A DNA stretch of 57,377 bases from an uncultured Actinomycetes bacterium (lineage in GTDB: Bacteria; Actinomycetota; Acidimicrobiia; IMCC26256; PALSA-555), in assembly GCA_903899845.1 (NCBI GenBank), contig CAIUKV010000141.1:1-57377 (forward strand), in the 5' to 3' direction. A program made the translations under genes and the position numbers. Positions 43,349 through 51,303 of the stretch are shown here, piece by piece (position 1 is the first letter of the stretch; each line of letters begins with the position of its first letter). The notes under the pieces were generated by a model, which searched no databases, was not told where the DNA came from, and saw nothing but the letters and a program-made list of their open reading frames with translations.

Positions 43349-44497
43349 TCAGCGGACCGTGCGGAAGAAGTCCCGCACGTCCTCGACGTACAGACCGGGC
43401 TGCTCCATCGCCGCGAAGTGCCCGCCCCGCGGCTGCTCGCGCCAGTGGGTGATGTTGTAGGAGGCCTCGGCCCAGCGGCGGGGCGGGCGGATGATCTCGC
43501 GCGGGTAGATCGCAGCGCCGGTGGGGACCTCGACCCGCTGCCCCGCGACCCAGCCGTCGCCGACCCGGTTCTCGTAGTAGAGCCGGGCCGACGAGTGCGC
43601 GGTGCCGGTGCACCAGTAGCACATGATGTTGGTGAGCAGCTGGTCGCGGGTGAAGGCCGACTCGACGTCGCCGCCGCAGTCGGACCACGAGCGGAACTTC
43701 TCGACGATCCAGGCCGCGAGACCCGCGGGCGAGTCCTCCAGCCCGTAGCCCAGGGTCTGGGGCTTGGTGGCCTGGATCTGCATGTACCCGCTGTCGGTCT
43801 CGAAGTACCTCGCCATGTCGGCGAGCCCCTGCTGCTCGGCCTCGGTGAGCTCGCCGGGGTCGCCGCCGGGCGGGCCGCCCGCCACCACCATGTTCAGGTG
43901 GATCCCGGCGAGGTGGGCCGGGTCCACCAGCGCGAGCTGCGTGGTGATGATCGAGCCCCAGTCGCCGCCCTGGGCGCCGTAGCGGTCGTAGCCCAGCCCG
44001 GCCATGAGGGTCGCCCAGGCCCCGGCCACCCGCCGGGGACTCCAGCCCCGCTCGGTGGTCGGCCCGGAGAACGCGTAGCCCGGGATGGACGGGGCGACCA
44101 CGTGGAAGGCGTCGGCCGGGTCGCCGCCGTGTGCACGGGGGTCGGTGAGCGGGCCGATGACGTCGAGGAACTCGACCACCGAGCCCGGCCACCCGTGGGT
44201 GATCAGCAGCGGCAGCGCGTCGGGCTCGGGGGACCGCTGGTGCACGAAGTGGACCCGCTGGCCGTCGATGGTGGTCAGGAACTGGTCGAAGGCGTTGATC
44301 CGGGCCTCCTGGGCCCGCCAGTCGTAGGCGTCACGCCAGTACGCGACCAGGTCCCGGACGTACCCGAGCTCGCTGCCGTAGTCCCACCCCGCACCCGGGA
44401 TCTGCTCCGGGAGGCGGGTCCGGGCCAGCCGCTCCTGCAGATCGGTGAGGGTGGCCTCGGGAACGGCGACCGTGAACGGGGTGACCTCCAGGGCCAT
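43349..44497 (-). CDS. Epoxide hydrolase with EHN domain (copy 2)
   Basis: 382 aa, same domain order as copy 1: EHN (QERLARTRLPEQIPGAGWDYG), THGWPGSVVEF, GGDWGSIITTQ (nucleophilic Asp) and PRGGHFAAMEQ (His). ATG 44497 has a strong SD (AGGAGG) 4 nt upstream. First gene of the operon that runs to 39715. The upstream region holds six 11-bp repeats. Differences from copy 1 cluster in the cap region, suggesting separate substrate preferences after duplication. Confidence 0.9.
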   Translation of the reverse strand: MALEVTPFTVAVPEATLTDLQERLARTRLPEQIPGAGWDYGSELGYVRDLVAYWRDAYDWRAQEARINAFDQFLTTIDGQRVHFVHQRSPEPDALPLLITHGWPGSVVEFLDVIGPLTDPRAHGGDPADAFHVVAPSIPGYAFSGPTTERGWSPRRVAGAWATLMAGLGYDRYGAQGGDWGSIITTQLALVDPAHLAGIHLNMVVAGGPPGGDPGELTEAEQQGLADMARYFETDSGYMQIQATKPQTLGYGLEDSPAGLAAWIVEKFRSWSDCGGDVESAFTRDQLLTNIMCYWCTGTAHSSARLYYENRVGDGWVAGQRVEVPTGAAIYPREIIRPPRRWAEASYNITHWREQPRGGHFAAMEQPGLYVEDVRDFFRTVR

Positions 44498-44511
44498 GGG
44501 TCCTCCTGTCC

Positions 44512-44577
44512 GCGGGCGGGTGCCGGGCGGGTGGCGGGCGGGTGGCGGGCGGGTGGCGGGCAGGTGCCGGGCGGGGG
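44512..44577. repeat. 11-bp direct repeats (GCGGGCGGGTG), 6 copies
   Basis: Six contiguous units at 44512, 44523, 44534, 44545, 44556 and 44567, three exact and three with one or two changes, all in the divergent promoter gap. The period is about one helical turn. Confidence 0.92.
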
Positions 44578-44619
44578 TCCGGCGGACGGCCGGCGGACCG
44601 CGGACGCCCGGTCCGGAAC

Positions 44620-44633
44620 TGGAATACGTTCTA
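44620..44633. promoter_or_regulatory. KstR-like operator candidate
   Basis: TGGAATACGTTCTA, 12 of 14 matches to the palindrome TAGAACACGTTCTA, overlapping the -10 of the SDR. Best of the three sites. Confidence 0.42.
44625..44630 (+). promoter_or_regulatory. Leaderless -10 box (TACGTT)
   Basis: TACGTT, 7 nt before ATG 44638; no SD. Confidence 0.5.
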
Positions 44634-44637
44634 GCCG

Positions 44638-45465
44638 ATGGACCGTCGGACTGCATTGGTGACGGGGGCGAGCCGGGGCATCGGGAAGGCCACCGCGCTC
44701 GCGCTGGCCGACGCCGGGTTCGACGTCGCGTTCACGGCCCGGACCGTGCACGAGGGCGACGGGATCGACGACTCCGACCGGGGCGGCCGAGCCGTGCCCG
44801 GCAGCCTCGACTCGACCGCCGCGCTCGTGACCGCCGCCGGTCGCCAGGCGCTGCCGATCGCCATGGATCTGCTCGACCGGGCGTCCATCGTCGCCGCGGC
44901 GGACCGCGTGTTCGACGCGTGGGGCCGCCTCGACGTACTCGTCAACAACGCGGTGCACACCGGGCCCGGGTCGATGGTGCGCTTCGCCGACACGACGATC
45001 GAGATGATCGAGACCAAGGTGCAGGCGAACGCGGTCAACCAGGTCGTGCTCCTCAAGGCGGTGCTGCCCCGCATGATCGCGGCCGGGGGCGGGCGCATCG
45101 TCAACGTCACCTCGGCCGTCGCGATCAGCGACCCCCCGGCACCGGCCGGCGAGGGCGGGTGGGGGTCGGCGTACGCGATGTCGAAGGGCGCGTTCCACCG
45201 CCTGGCCGGGATCATCGCGGCCGAGCACCGCGACGACGGGATCGTCATCGTCAACGTCGAGCCGGGCTTCGTGGTCACCGAGCGCATGGAGGTCAACGCC
45301 CGGGCCCTCGGCCTCGAGGGCGTCTACCCGGGCGCCCCGCCGACCGTGCCCGCCGCGGTCATCGCCTGGCTCGCGGACTCCCCCGACGCGGTCGCCCACA
45401 ACGGCACGACCGTCTCGGCCCAACGCTTCGCGAAGGAGCACGCGCTGCACCCCCGCTGGTGGTGA
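44638..45465 (+). CDS. SDR-family oxidoreductase
   Basis: 275 aa: ALVTGASRGIGKATA, VLVNNAVHTGPG, NVTSAVAISDPP (Ser) and SAYAMSKGAFHRL (YxxxK). An insert around residues 35-60 (EGDGIDDSDRGG) is longer than in standard SDRs. ATG 44638 is leaderless (TACGTT at 7 nt) and overlapped by a KstR-like palindrome. Divergent from the epoxide hydrolase operon. Substrate unknown. Confidence 0.9.
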   Translation: MDRRTALVTGASRGIGKATALALADAGFDVAFTARTVHEGDGIDDSDRGGRAVPGSLDSTAALVTAAGRQALPIAMDLLDRASIVAAADRVFDAWGRLDVLVNNAVHTGPGSMVRFADTTIEMIETKVQANAVNQVVLLKAVLPRMIAAGGGRIVNVTSAVAISDPPAPAGEGGWGSAYAMSKGAFHRLAGIIAAEHRDDGIVIVNVEPGFVVTERMEVNARALGLEGVYPGAPPTVPAAVIAWLADSPDAVAHNGTTVSAQRFAKEHALHPRWW

Positions 45466-45489
45466 GCGTCGGCCGCACCGACGCCCCGA

Positions 45490-46548
45490 TCAGCGCCGGA
45501 CCGCCGCGTGCCCGAGGCTGGTCTCCGCCCACGACGTGAGCGCCACCCCGTGCAGGCTCGCCCGGCCTCCGCACACGATCGGAACCCACTGTTCGGGCTC
45601 GGCGGCGATGTGCACCCGGCCCTGGGCGTCGACCCGGTCGCGCTCGTACAGCACCCGCTGGTTCTCCGCCGGCCACAGGTCGATCGGCTGCCAGGCGTGC
45701 TCCTGCACGAAGGCCTGGAGATCGGCGACGTCGGGGAACGCCGCACCGAAGCGCTGCGCCCACACCGGGTTGAAGGCGACCACGGTCTCGCCGTGGGCGG
45801 CGGTGGTACCGAGGTACATGTTGGCGAGCGGGAAGGCCAGGGTCTTGGCGATCAGGTACAGGAGGTCACGAGCGTCGTCGTTGTGGATGTCGGCGAACGG
45901 GAACGTGCCCTTGCCCCCGTGCACCGTCACCACCTCGTCGCCGGGCGAATACCCGAGGCGCGCGGCCAGCGACGGCCACGGCGACTCCTCCTCCCACTCC
46001 GCCACGCACAGCCCCACGACCCGGGCGGGCTGACCGAACACGCTCTTCGAGGTGGTCCCCACCCGCTGACCACCGATGTTGCGCAGGCACAGCTGCACGG
46101 CCCGACCCACGGTCGACGAGCCCCGACCCGCCGCGCCGCCCATGCAGCCCGCCTCCATGTCGAAGCCGAGCTCGGCCCGCCGGGGCCCGTTGACCACGAG
46201 CACCGGGGTCACGCTCGAGGTGGTCGCGGCGAGCGCCGACCAGTTGAACTGCGGTTGCAGCACCGCCTCGAGCGCCGCGACCACGTAGCCGAACGCCGCC
46301 GGCGCGACCCCCGCCATCGCGGCGTTGACCGCCGCCTTCTCCACGGTGGCGGGCACTGCGGCCGGCGCGAGCACCCCCAGCACGTGGTCGGCGGGCAGGG
46401 GGGTGGCCGCGAGCAGGGCACCGACCGCGTCCTCGGTCGGCGGGAGCAGCGGCAGGCCGTCGCCGAAGCCCGCGGCGAGCGACCACTCGTGGAACGCCCG
46501 GGGGTCGGCGGGGGCCTCGAGCCGCTCGCTCGCGAACTGCGGGCTCAC
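45490..46548 (-). CDS. Uncharacterised partner of the UGSC selenoprotein (DGLPxxPPT family)
   Basis: 352 aa. Conserved-looking blocks: GFGDGLPLLPPTEDAV, ATVEKAAVNAAMAG, VTPVLVVNGPRR, STVGRAVQLCLRNIGG, CVAEWEEESPW and HGGKGTFPFADIHNDD. I recognise this conservation pattern as a widespread family of unknown function, not an enzyme I can name. GTG 46548 overlaps the TGA of the selenoprotein (GTGA), so they are coupled. Several Cys (GCMGG, LCLRN, LCVAEW, VCGG) could be partners for a selenothiol. The ORF-track N-terminus (to 46836) is a shadow of the selenoprotein. Confidence 0.8.
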   Translation of the reverse strand: MSPQFASERLEAPADPRAFHEWSLAAGFGDGLPLLPPTEDAVGALLAATPLPADHVLGVLAPAAVPATVEKAAVNAAMAGVAPAAFGYVVAALEAVLQPQFNWSALAATTSSVTPVLVVNGPRRAELGFDMEAGCMGGAAGRGSSTVGRAVQLCLRNIGGQRVGTTSKSVFGQPARVVGLCVAEWEEESPWPSLAARLGYSPGDEVVTVHGGKGTFPFADIHNDDARDLLYLIAKTLAFPLANMYLGTTAAHGETVVAFNPVWAQRFGAAFPDVADLQAFVQEHAWQPIDLWPAENQRVLYERDRVDAQGRVHIAAEPEQWVPIVCGGRASLHGVALTSWAETSLGHAAVRR

Positions 46549-47093
46549 GCGGTCGCCCCCAGGCACTCGAGCAGGCGGGGGTAGAACGCCCGGGCGATGG
46601 CCCGGCACTCGTCCTCCTCGCGGGTCTCCAGCGGGTAGGGCAGCACCAGCTGGCGCAGGCTCGCGTGCCCCTTGAGGGTGGCGATCCGCGTGGCGATGGT
46701 GACGAACTCCTCGGTGATCACGACGACGGCGGGCTTGCCCAGCTCCTCGACCAGCACGGTGTCGTGGACACTCCACGACGTGCACGAGCCTCAGTTGCCG
46801 AGCCCGACCACCCCGATGTCGACGAGGCGCGACCACTCGTCGAGGTCGCTGCGGGTGCGCTCCCCCTCCTCGCCCACGCGGTCACCCACCCAGAGGAGGG
46901 CGGGCGTCGCGCCGTCGGCGCGCAGCATCTGCTCCCACTCGTCGACGACGGCGATGTAGGACCGCCAGGCCCGGTCGAGCCGGAGCCCCACCACCTTGCC
47001 CGCGATGGGGGCGCCCACGGCGAACGTCTCGGTGGCGTCGGCCCGGGGCGCCACCACACGCGGGTCGAGGATGGTGATGGTGTCGGATCCCAC
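46545..47093 (-). CDS. UGSC-type selenoprotein with in-frame TGA (Sec101)
   Basis: 182 aa when TGA 46791-46793 is read as selenocysteine. Residues before it end LVDIGVVGLGN, then U-G-S-C-TSWSVHDTVLVEELGKP, the arrangement of the UGSC (seleno)protein family; U101xxC104 would be a redox pair. The frame continues 81 codons to a TGA overlapping the next gene (GTGA). GTG 47093 has an SD (AGGGGGAG) 5 nt upstream; the ATG at 47123 overlaps the -10. A 19-nt perfect hairpin begins 11 nt after the TGA. The ORF track reports the halves as separate ORFs (46791..47411 and 46545..46757). Function unknown; sel genes are not in the window. Confidence 0.9.
46761..46779 (-). promoter_or_regulatory. SECIS-like hairpin downstream of the Sec codon
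   Basis: mRNA GUCGUGGA-GUG-UCCACGAC, a perfect 8-bp stem. The loop begins about 22 nt after the U of UGA, inside the 16-37 nt window accepted for bacterial SECIS elements, and contains G and U as SelB recognition usually requires. Confidence 0.75.
46791..46793 (-). other. Selenocysteine codon (TGA)
   Basis: TGA in the context GGC AAC TGA GGC TCG TGC (G-N-U-G-S-C), followed by in-frame family-conserved sequence and the hairpin. Confidence 0.85.
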
Positions 47094-47118
47094 GGTCGCT
47101 CCCCCTGGCTCGCCCGGG

Positions 47119-47124
47119 AGCATA
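47119..47124 (-). promoter_or_regulatory. -10 box (TATGCT) for the selenoprotein operon
   Basis: TATGCT with a predicted start about 7 nt downstream, giving a short leader with the SD before GTG 47093. It overlaps the divergent -10 at 47123. Confidence 0.45.
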
Positions 47125-47128
47125 GGGT
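47123..47128 (+). promoter_or_regulatory. -10 box (TAGGGT) for the LLM gene
   Basis: TAGGGT; a short leader follows with SD CAGGAG before ATG 47152. The two opposite -10 boxes share bases, so the genes compete or are co-controlled. Confidence 0.45.
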
Positions 47129-47151
47129 GCACGGACCGAGCAGGAGCTGCC

Positions 47152-48081
47152 ATGACCGACGCCCCCACCTCCGAGCACCGCCCTGCCGATCCGGCCGACC
47201 ACGCGGTGGACCTCGGCCGGATCGGGATCTGGACCTTCGCGCTCGACGCCCAGCCCGCCGCGGCTGCGGCCGAGATGGCCGCCGAGATCGAGGCGCTCGG
47301 GTTCGGCGCGATCTGGGTCCCCGAGGCGGTGGGGCGCGACCCGATGGTCAACGCGATGCTGATCCTGGGCGCCACCGACCGGATCGCCGCGTGCACCGGG
47401 ATCGCCAGCATCTACGCCCGGGGCGCGATGACCATGGTGTCGGGTTGGAAGGCGATCAGCGAGGCGTACCCGGGACGGTTCCTGCTCGGGCTGGGCGTGA
47501 GCCACCAGCCCGCGGTGGAGGGCATGCGCCAGCAGACCTACGGTCCACCGCTGGCGTCGATGCGCGAGTACCTCGACGCCATGGACGGCGCGCTCTACCT
47601 CGGCGCCGCGCCGAGCGTGGCACCCGAGCGCTGCCTGGCCGCGCTCGGTCCCAAGATGCTCGCGCTGGCCGCCGAGCGCACGCGGGGCGCCCACCCGTAC
47701 TACGTGCCGCCCGAGCACACCGCGATCGCCCGGGCCACGCTCGGACCGGGCCCGCTGCTCGCACCCGAGCAGAAGGTGATCCTGGAGACCGACCCGACGA
47801 CCGCGCGCGCCATCGCCCGCGAGAACATCACGGGGTACCTGAGCCTGCCCAACTACGCGAACAACCTGCGTCGCCTCGGGTTCACCGAGGAGGACATCAC
47901 GCAGTGCTCCGATCGCCTCGTCGACGCGATCGTCGTCTGGGGCGACGTCGAGGCGGTCCGGGCCCGGGTGCAGGCGCACCTCGACGCCGGCGCCGACCAC
48001 GTGTGCCTCCAGGTCCTCCCCTACTTCGAGGGCGAGCGGGTGCGGCGGGACTGGGCGGAGCTGGCCGCCGCGCTGTGCTGA
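47152..48081 (+). CDS. LLM-class F420-dependent oxidoreductase
   Basis: 309 aa luciferase-like barrel: LGRIGIWTFALDAQ, AEIEALGFGAIWVPEA, RIAACTGIASIYARG, YPGRFLLGLGVSHQP. Resembles the F420-dependent TIGR03620-type group. ATG 47152 with SD AGGAG 6 nt upstream; the ORF track's longer start enters the divergent selenoprotein. Divergent gene order with overlapping promoters suggests a shared redox function, not proven. Followed by a GCCGAC repeat and a convergent amidase. Confidence 0.9.
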   Translation: MTDAPTSEHRPADPADHAVDLGRIGIWTFALDAQPAAAAAEMAAEIEALGFGAIWVPEAVGRDPMVNAMLILGATDRIAACTGIASIYARGAMTMVSGWKAISEAYPGRFLLGLGVSHQPAVEGMRQQTYGPPLASMREYLDAMDGALYLGAAPSVAPERCLAALGPKMLALAAERTRGAHPYYVPPEHTAIARATLGPGPLLAPEQKVILETDPTTARAIARENITGYLSLPNYANNLRRLGFTEEDITQCSDRLVDAIVVWGDVEAVRARVQAHLDAGADHVCLQVLPYFEGERVRRDWAELAAALC

Positions 48082-48089
48082 ACGCCCGC

Positions 48090-48113
48090 GCCGACGCCGA
48101 CGCCGACGCCGAT
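48090..48113 (+). repeat. GCCGAC hexamer repeat, 4 copies
   Basis: Three perfect copies and one variant (GCCGAT) between the convergent LLM and amidase genes. Confidence 0.85.
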
Positions 48114-48124
48114 GCCGGTGGTGG

Positions 48125-49549
48125 TCAGGCCGGGGCGACGGCGGGCCAGGGGGCGGCCCGCTCGAGCTGACCGGCCAGCCGGAACAGGGTGGCCTCGTCG
48201 CCGAAGCGGCCGACGAAGTGGACCCCGACCGGGAAGCCGGAGGCGGTCCGGTGCAGCGGCACGCTCATCGCGGGCTGCCCGGTGACGTTGGCGATGGCGC
48301 AGAACCCGCTCATGGCCGACAGGTACGGCAGCGCGTCCGACATGCGGGCGCCGTTCGGGTCGAGCACTCCGATCGGGGGCGGGAGGATCGCCATGGTCGG
48401 CGAGAGCAGCACGTCGTAGTCACCCATCCACGCCGCGACCGCACGCCCGGTCGCGTGCATCAGCCCGACGGTCTGCACGTACTCCTCGCCGGTCACAGCC
48501 CGGCCCCGCTGCACGACCGCCTGGATCCACCCGTCGATGTCGTCGTCGGCCAGGTCCCGGCCGAGCTCGGCGAGACGGCGGTCGATGGCGTTCGCGACGT
48601 GGGTCGCCGAGATCGCGCCCGTGACCTGGGCGGGGAGCGTCGGGAGGTCGGGCCACGCCGCCGGCGTCACGTGGTGCCCGAGCGCCTCGCACAGCCGGGC
48701 CGCGGCGGCCAGGGCCTCGGCCGCGTCGGGGCCGGGCTCGAGTCCGGTGCCGGGCTGGCGGTCGAGCAGGGCGATGCGCAGGGGACCGGGTTCCGTGGTC
48801 ACCTCGTCGAGGTAGGGCCGCACCGGTGCGGGCGCGACGTAGGGGTCACCGGGGAACGGCGCCGAGGTCGCGTCGAGGATCGCCGCGCTGTCGCGTACGG
48901 ACCGGGTCACCGCGTGCCCCACGGACATGCCGTTCCACCCCTCGCCCGCGTACGGCGCGTGGGTGACGCGGCCCCGGGTGACCTTGAGGCCGAACAGCCC
49001 GCAGGCGGCGGCCGGGATGCGGATCGACCCGCCTCCGTCGGTCGCGTGGGCGGCCGGCACCATCCCGGAGGCGACCGCGGCGGCAGCCCCGCCGCTCGAG
49101 CCCCCCGCCCCGAGCGTCGGGTCCCAGGGGTTGCGGCACGGACCGAACAGGCCGGGCTCGGTGCTCGTGCTCGTGCCGAAGCCGGGGGTGTTGGTCTTGC
49201 CCAGGATCACCATCCCGGCCCGACGGAGGCGGGCGACGAACTCGCTGTCGGCCGCGGCGACCACGTCGGCGAACAGGCGCACCCCCTGGGTGCTCGGCAG
49301 CCCGGCGACGTGGGCGTTGAGGTCCTTGACCAGGTACGGGACCCCGGTGAGCGGCCCGGCGGGCAGCCCCGCGGCCACCTCGGCACGCGCGGCGTCGTCG
49401 CGCCGGGACACCACGGCGTTGATCTCCGGGTTGCGGGCGTCGATCGCGGCGACGGCGGCGTCGAGCACCTCGCCTGCGGACACCTCCCCGGCGGCCACCA
49501 GGGCGGCGAGGCCGAGTGCGTCGTGGGCGACGTAGTCGCGGTGGTCCAT
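48125..49549 (-). CDS. Amidase (amidase-signature family)
   Basis: 474 aa. Ser-cisSer-Lys triad: GVPYLVKDLNAHV (Lys), LGAGGSSGGAAAA (cis-Ser) and ATDGGGSIRIPAA (nucleophilic Ser). The rest (SPTMAILPPPIGVLDP, PAMSVPLHRTASGFPVGV) is normal. Amide, indoleacetamide or similar substrates; not a GatA judged by its isolated context. ATG 49549 has an SD (GGGGGAG) 2-3 nt upstream, quite close. Follows the acyl-CoA ligase on the same strand (38 bp), so it may feed it a carboxylic acid. Confidence 0.92.
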   Translation of the reverse strand: MDHRDYVAHDALGLAALVAAGEVSAGEVLDAAVAAIDARNPEINAVVSRRDDAARAEVAAGLPAGPLTGVPYLVKDLNAHVAGLPSTQGVRLFADVVAAADSEFVARLRRAGMVILGKTNTPGFGTSTSTEPGLFGPCRNPWDPTLGAGGSSGGAAAAVASGMVPAAHATDGGGSIRIPAAACGLFGLKVTRGRVTHAPYAGEGWNGMSVGHAVTRSVRDSAAILDATSAPFPGDPYVAPAPVRPYLDEVTTEPGPLRIALLDRQPGTGLEPGPDAAEALAAAARLCEALGHHVTPAAWPDLPTLPAQVTGAISATHVANAIDRRLAELGRDLADDDIDGWIQAVVQRGRAVTGEEYVQTVGLMHATGRAVAAWMGDYDVLLSPTMAILPPPIGVLDPNGARMSDALPYLSAMSGFCAIANVTGQPAMSVPLHRTASGFPVGVHFVGRFGDEATLFRLAGQLERAAPWPAVAPA

Positions 49550-49587
49550 GGCTCCCCCGTTCCCGACCGTCGGCGCCCGGGCGCCGG

Positions 49588-51303
49588 TCAGTCCTCCTGC
49601 TGGGTGTGCTGCGAGGCGTCGTCGAGCGCGTTCTTGACGATCTTGCCCGTGGCGGTGCGGGGCAGGGGCTCCGACCGGATCTCCCACTGCGACGGGACCT
49701 TGTAGTAGGCGAGCGCCTCCCCCACCCACGCGGCGAGATCGGCGCCGGTGACCGACGCGCCCGGCACCGGGACCACGTAGGCCTTGACCTCCTGCCCGAG
49801 GTCGGGGTGGTCCACTCCGACGATGGCGGCCTCGAGCACGTCGGGGTGCTCCTCGAGCCGGTACTCGATCTCGATCGGGTACACGTTCTCGCCACCCCGG
49901 AAGATCAGGTCGCGCTTGCGGGAGGCGAGGTAGAGCCGGCCGTCGACGATGCGGCCGACGTCGCCCATCCGGTACCAGCGCCCCGGCCAGAACGCCGCGG
50001 CGGTGTCCTCGGGTCGGTTCCAGTACCCCGGCATGATCATCGGTCCCCGGGCGCACACCTCGCCCTCCTCGCCGAGCGGGACCGAGTTCCCGTCCTCGTC
50101 GCGGATGTCGAGCTCGACGCCGGCGTTGGGCCGACCGACCGAGTCCGGGTGCGCGTCGTACTCCGCCCCGGTGTTGGTGGTCACGAGCGCGGCGGTCTCG
50201 GTGGATCCGTAACCGACCGACATCGTCTTGCGCAGGTGCGGGAAGAGCTGCTTGGTGCGCTCCTGGAGCGCGGGCGGGATGGGTGACCCACCCCCGCCCA
50301 GGTTCACCAGCGAGGTGAGGTCGTACCGGGTGACGTCGGGGTGGTTGATGAACCGGGTCAGCAGCGTGGCCATGAAGCCCCAGCTGGTGACCCGCTCCGA
50401 CTCGATCACCTTCATCGCCACCACCGGGTCGAACTTCCCGGTGAGCCACACGCCCCGGAAGCCGGCGGCGAGCGACATGACGGCGGCAGCGTGGAGCCCC
50501 GAGACGTGGAACAGCGGGCTGGTCACCATCGCGCAGGGAGGGAGCGGTGGCGGCGCGTCGGGCGGCGGGGGCGGGGCCAGCATCATCGACCGGGCCCCGC
50601 TGATGAACTGCGCGGTGAGGAACGCGATGACGTTGCGGTGGGTGTTGATCGCCCCCTTGGGCCGGCCCGTGGTGCCGCTCGTGTAGAGGATCACCGCGGC
50701 GTCGTCCTCGGCGATCGGCTGCTCGGGCAGCGGCGCGTCGGCGTGCGCCCGCCAGATCGCCTCGAAGCCGTCCTCGATCACGACCGTCGGCACCCCGGCG
50801 TCCTGCGCCCCGAGCCGGGCCAGCCGGCGCGCGTCGCCGACGAGGACCTTGGGGTCGCAGTCGGCGACGCCGTAGCGGATCTCCGGCTCGGTCCACCACC
50901 CGTTGAGCCCGACCGCGATCGCCCCGAGCGAGACGCTCGCCCAGAACGTGACGATCCACTCCGGGGAGTTCGCCCCGAGGATCGCGACCCGGTCGCCCGG
51001 GCCCACGCCGTACTCGTCGCGCAGGACCGCCGCGGTGGACGCGACCAGACGGGCGTGCTCGGCGAAGGTGAACCGCCGGAAGTGCTCGGCGTCGCCGGTG
51101 AACGCGGCGTACTCCATGTCCCCCTGGGCGACCGAGTTCACGAGCATCTCACGCAGCGACCGGGCCCGGTTCGCGACCACCCGGAGCCGCTCGCCCGCCA
51201 CCTCCTCCTCGACCACCTCGAAGAAGCCGCCGGGGCCGAGCAGCTGGGCCTCGACCTGCTGCACCTCGACGGGGACGTCGGACGGGTACGGCACCGCGCT
51301 CAT
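49588..51303 (-). CDS. Acyl-CoA synthetase with N-terminal extension
   Basis: 571 aa ANL ligase: ILYTSGTTGRPKGAINTH, SVGYGSTETAALVTT, YRMGDVGRIVDGRLYLASRKRD and catalytic Lys in TATGKIVKNALDD. About 50 extra N-terminal residues precede the core, and a Pro-rich insert (PPPPPDAPPPLPP) follows the P-loop region. ATG 51303 overlaps the TGA of the phosphatase-like gene (ATGA). Substrate unknown; adjacency to an amidase suggests an acid released from an amide. Confidence 0.92.
   Translation of the reverse strand: MSAVPYPSDVPVEVQQVEAQLLGPGGFFEVVEEEVAGERLRVVANRARSLREMLVNSVAQGDMEYAAFTGDAEHFRRFTFAEHARLVASTAAVLRDEYGVGPGDRVAILGANSPEWIVTFWASVSLGAIAVGLNGWWTEPEIRYGVADCDPKVLVGDARRLARLGAQDAGVPTVVIEDGFEAIWRAHADAPLPEQPIAEDDAAVILYTSGTTGRPKGAINTHRNVIAFLTAQFISGARSMMLAPPPPPDAPPPLPPCAMVTSPLFHVSGLHAAAVMSLAAGFRGVWLTGKFDPVVAMKVIESERVTSWGFMATLLTRFINHPDVTRYDLTSLVNLGGGGSPIPPALQERTKQLFPHLRKTMSVGYGSTETAALVTTNTGAEYDAHPDSVGRPNAGVELDIRDEDGNSVPLGEEGEVCARGPMIMPGYWNRPEDTAAAFWPGRWYRMGDVGRIVDGRLYLASRKRDLIFRGGENVYPIEIEYRLEEHPDVLEAAIVGVDHPDLGQEVKAYVVPVPGASVTGADLAAWVGEALAYYKVPSQWEIRSEPLPRTATGKIVKNALDDASQHTQQED

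Noticed and set aside
44512-44577. CRISPR-like array
   Set aside because: Repeats are contiguous 11-mers with no spacers.
46545-46757. Stand-alone 70-aa ORF
   Set aside because: It is the C-terminal half of the selenoprotein; its GTG is internal, has no SD, and lies downstream of the Sec codon in the same frame.
46791-46793. Nonsense mutation or pseudogene instead of Sec
   Set aside because: The UGSC context, the hairpin at SECIS distance, intact frame, SD and coupled downstream gene argue for a functional gene. A genome lacking sel genes would reopen this.
46791-47411. 206-aa ORF ending at TGA 46791
   Set aside because: Its N-terminal 106 codons run antisense through the LLM gene, and its stop is the predicted selenocysteine codon.
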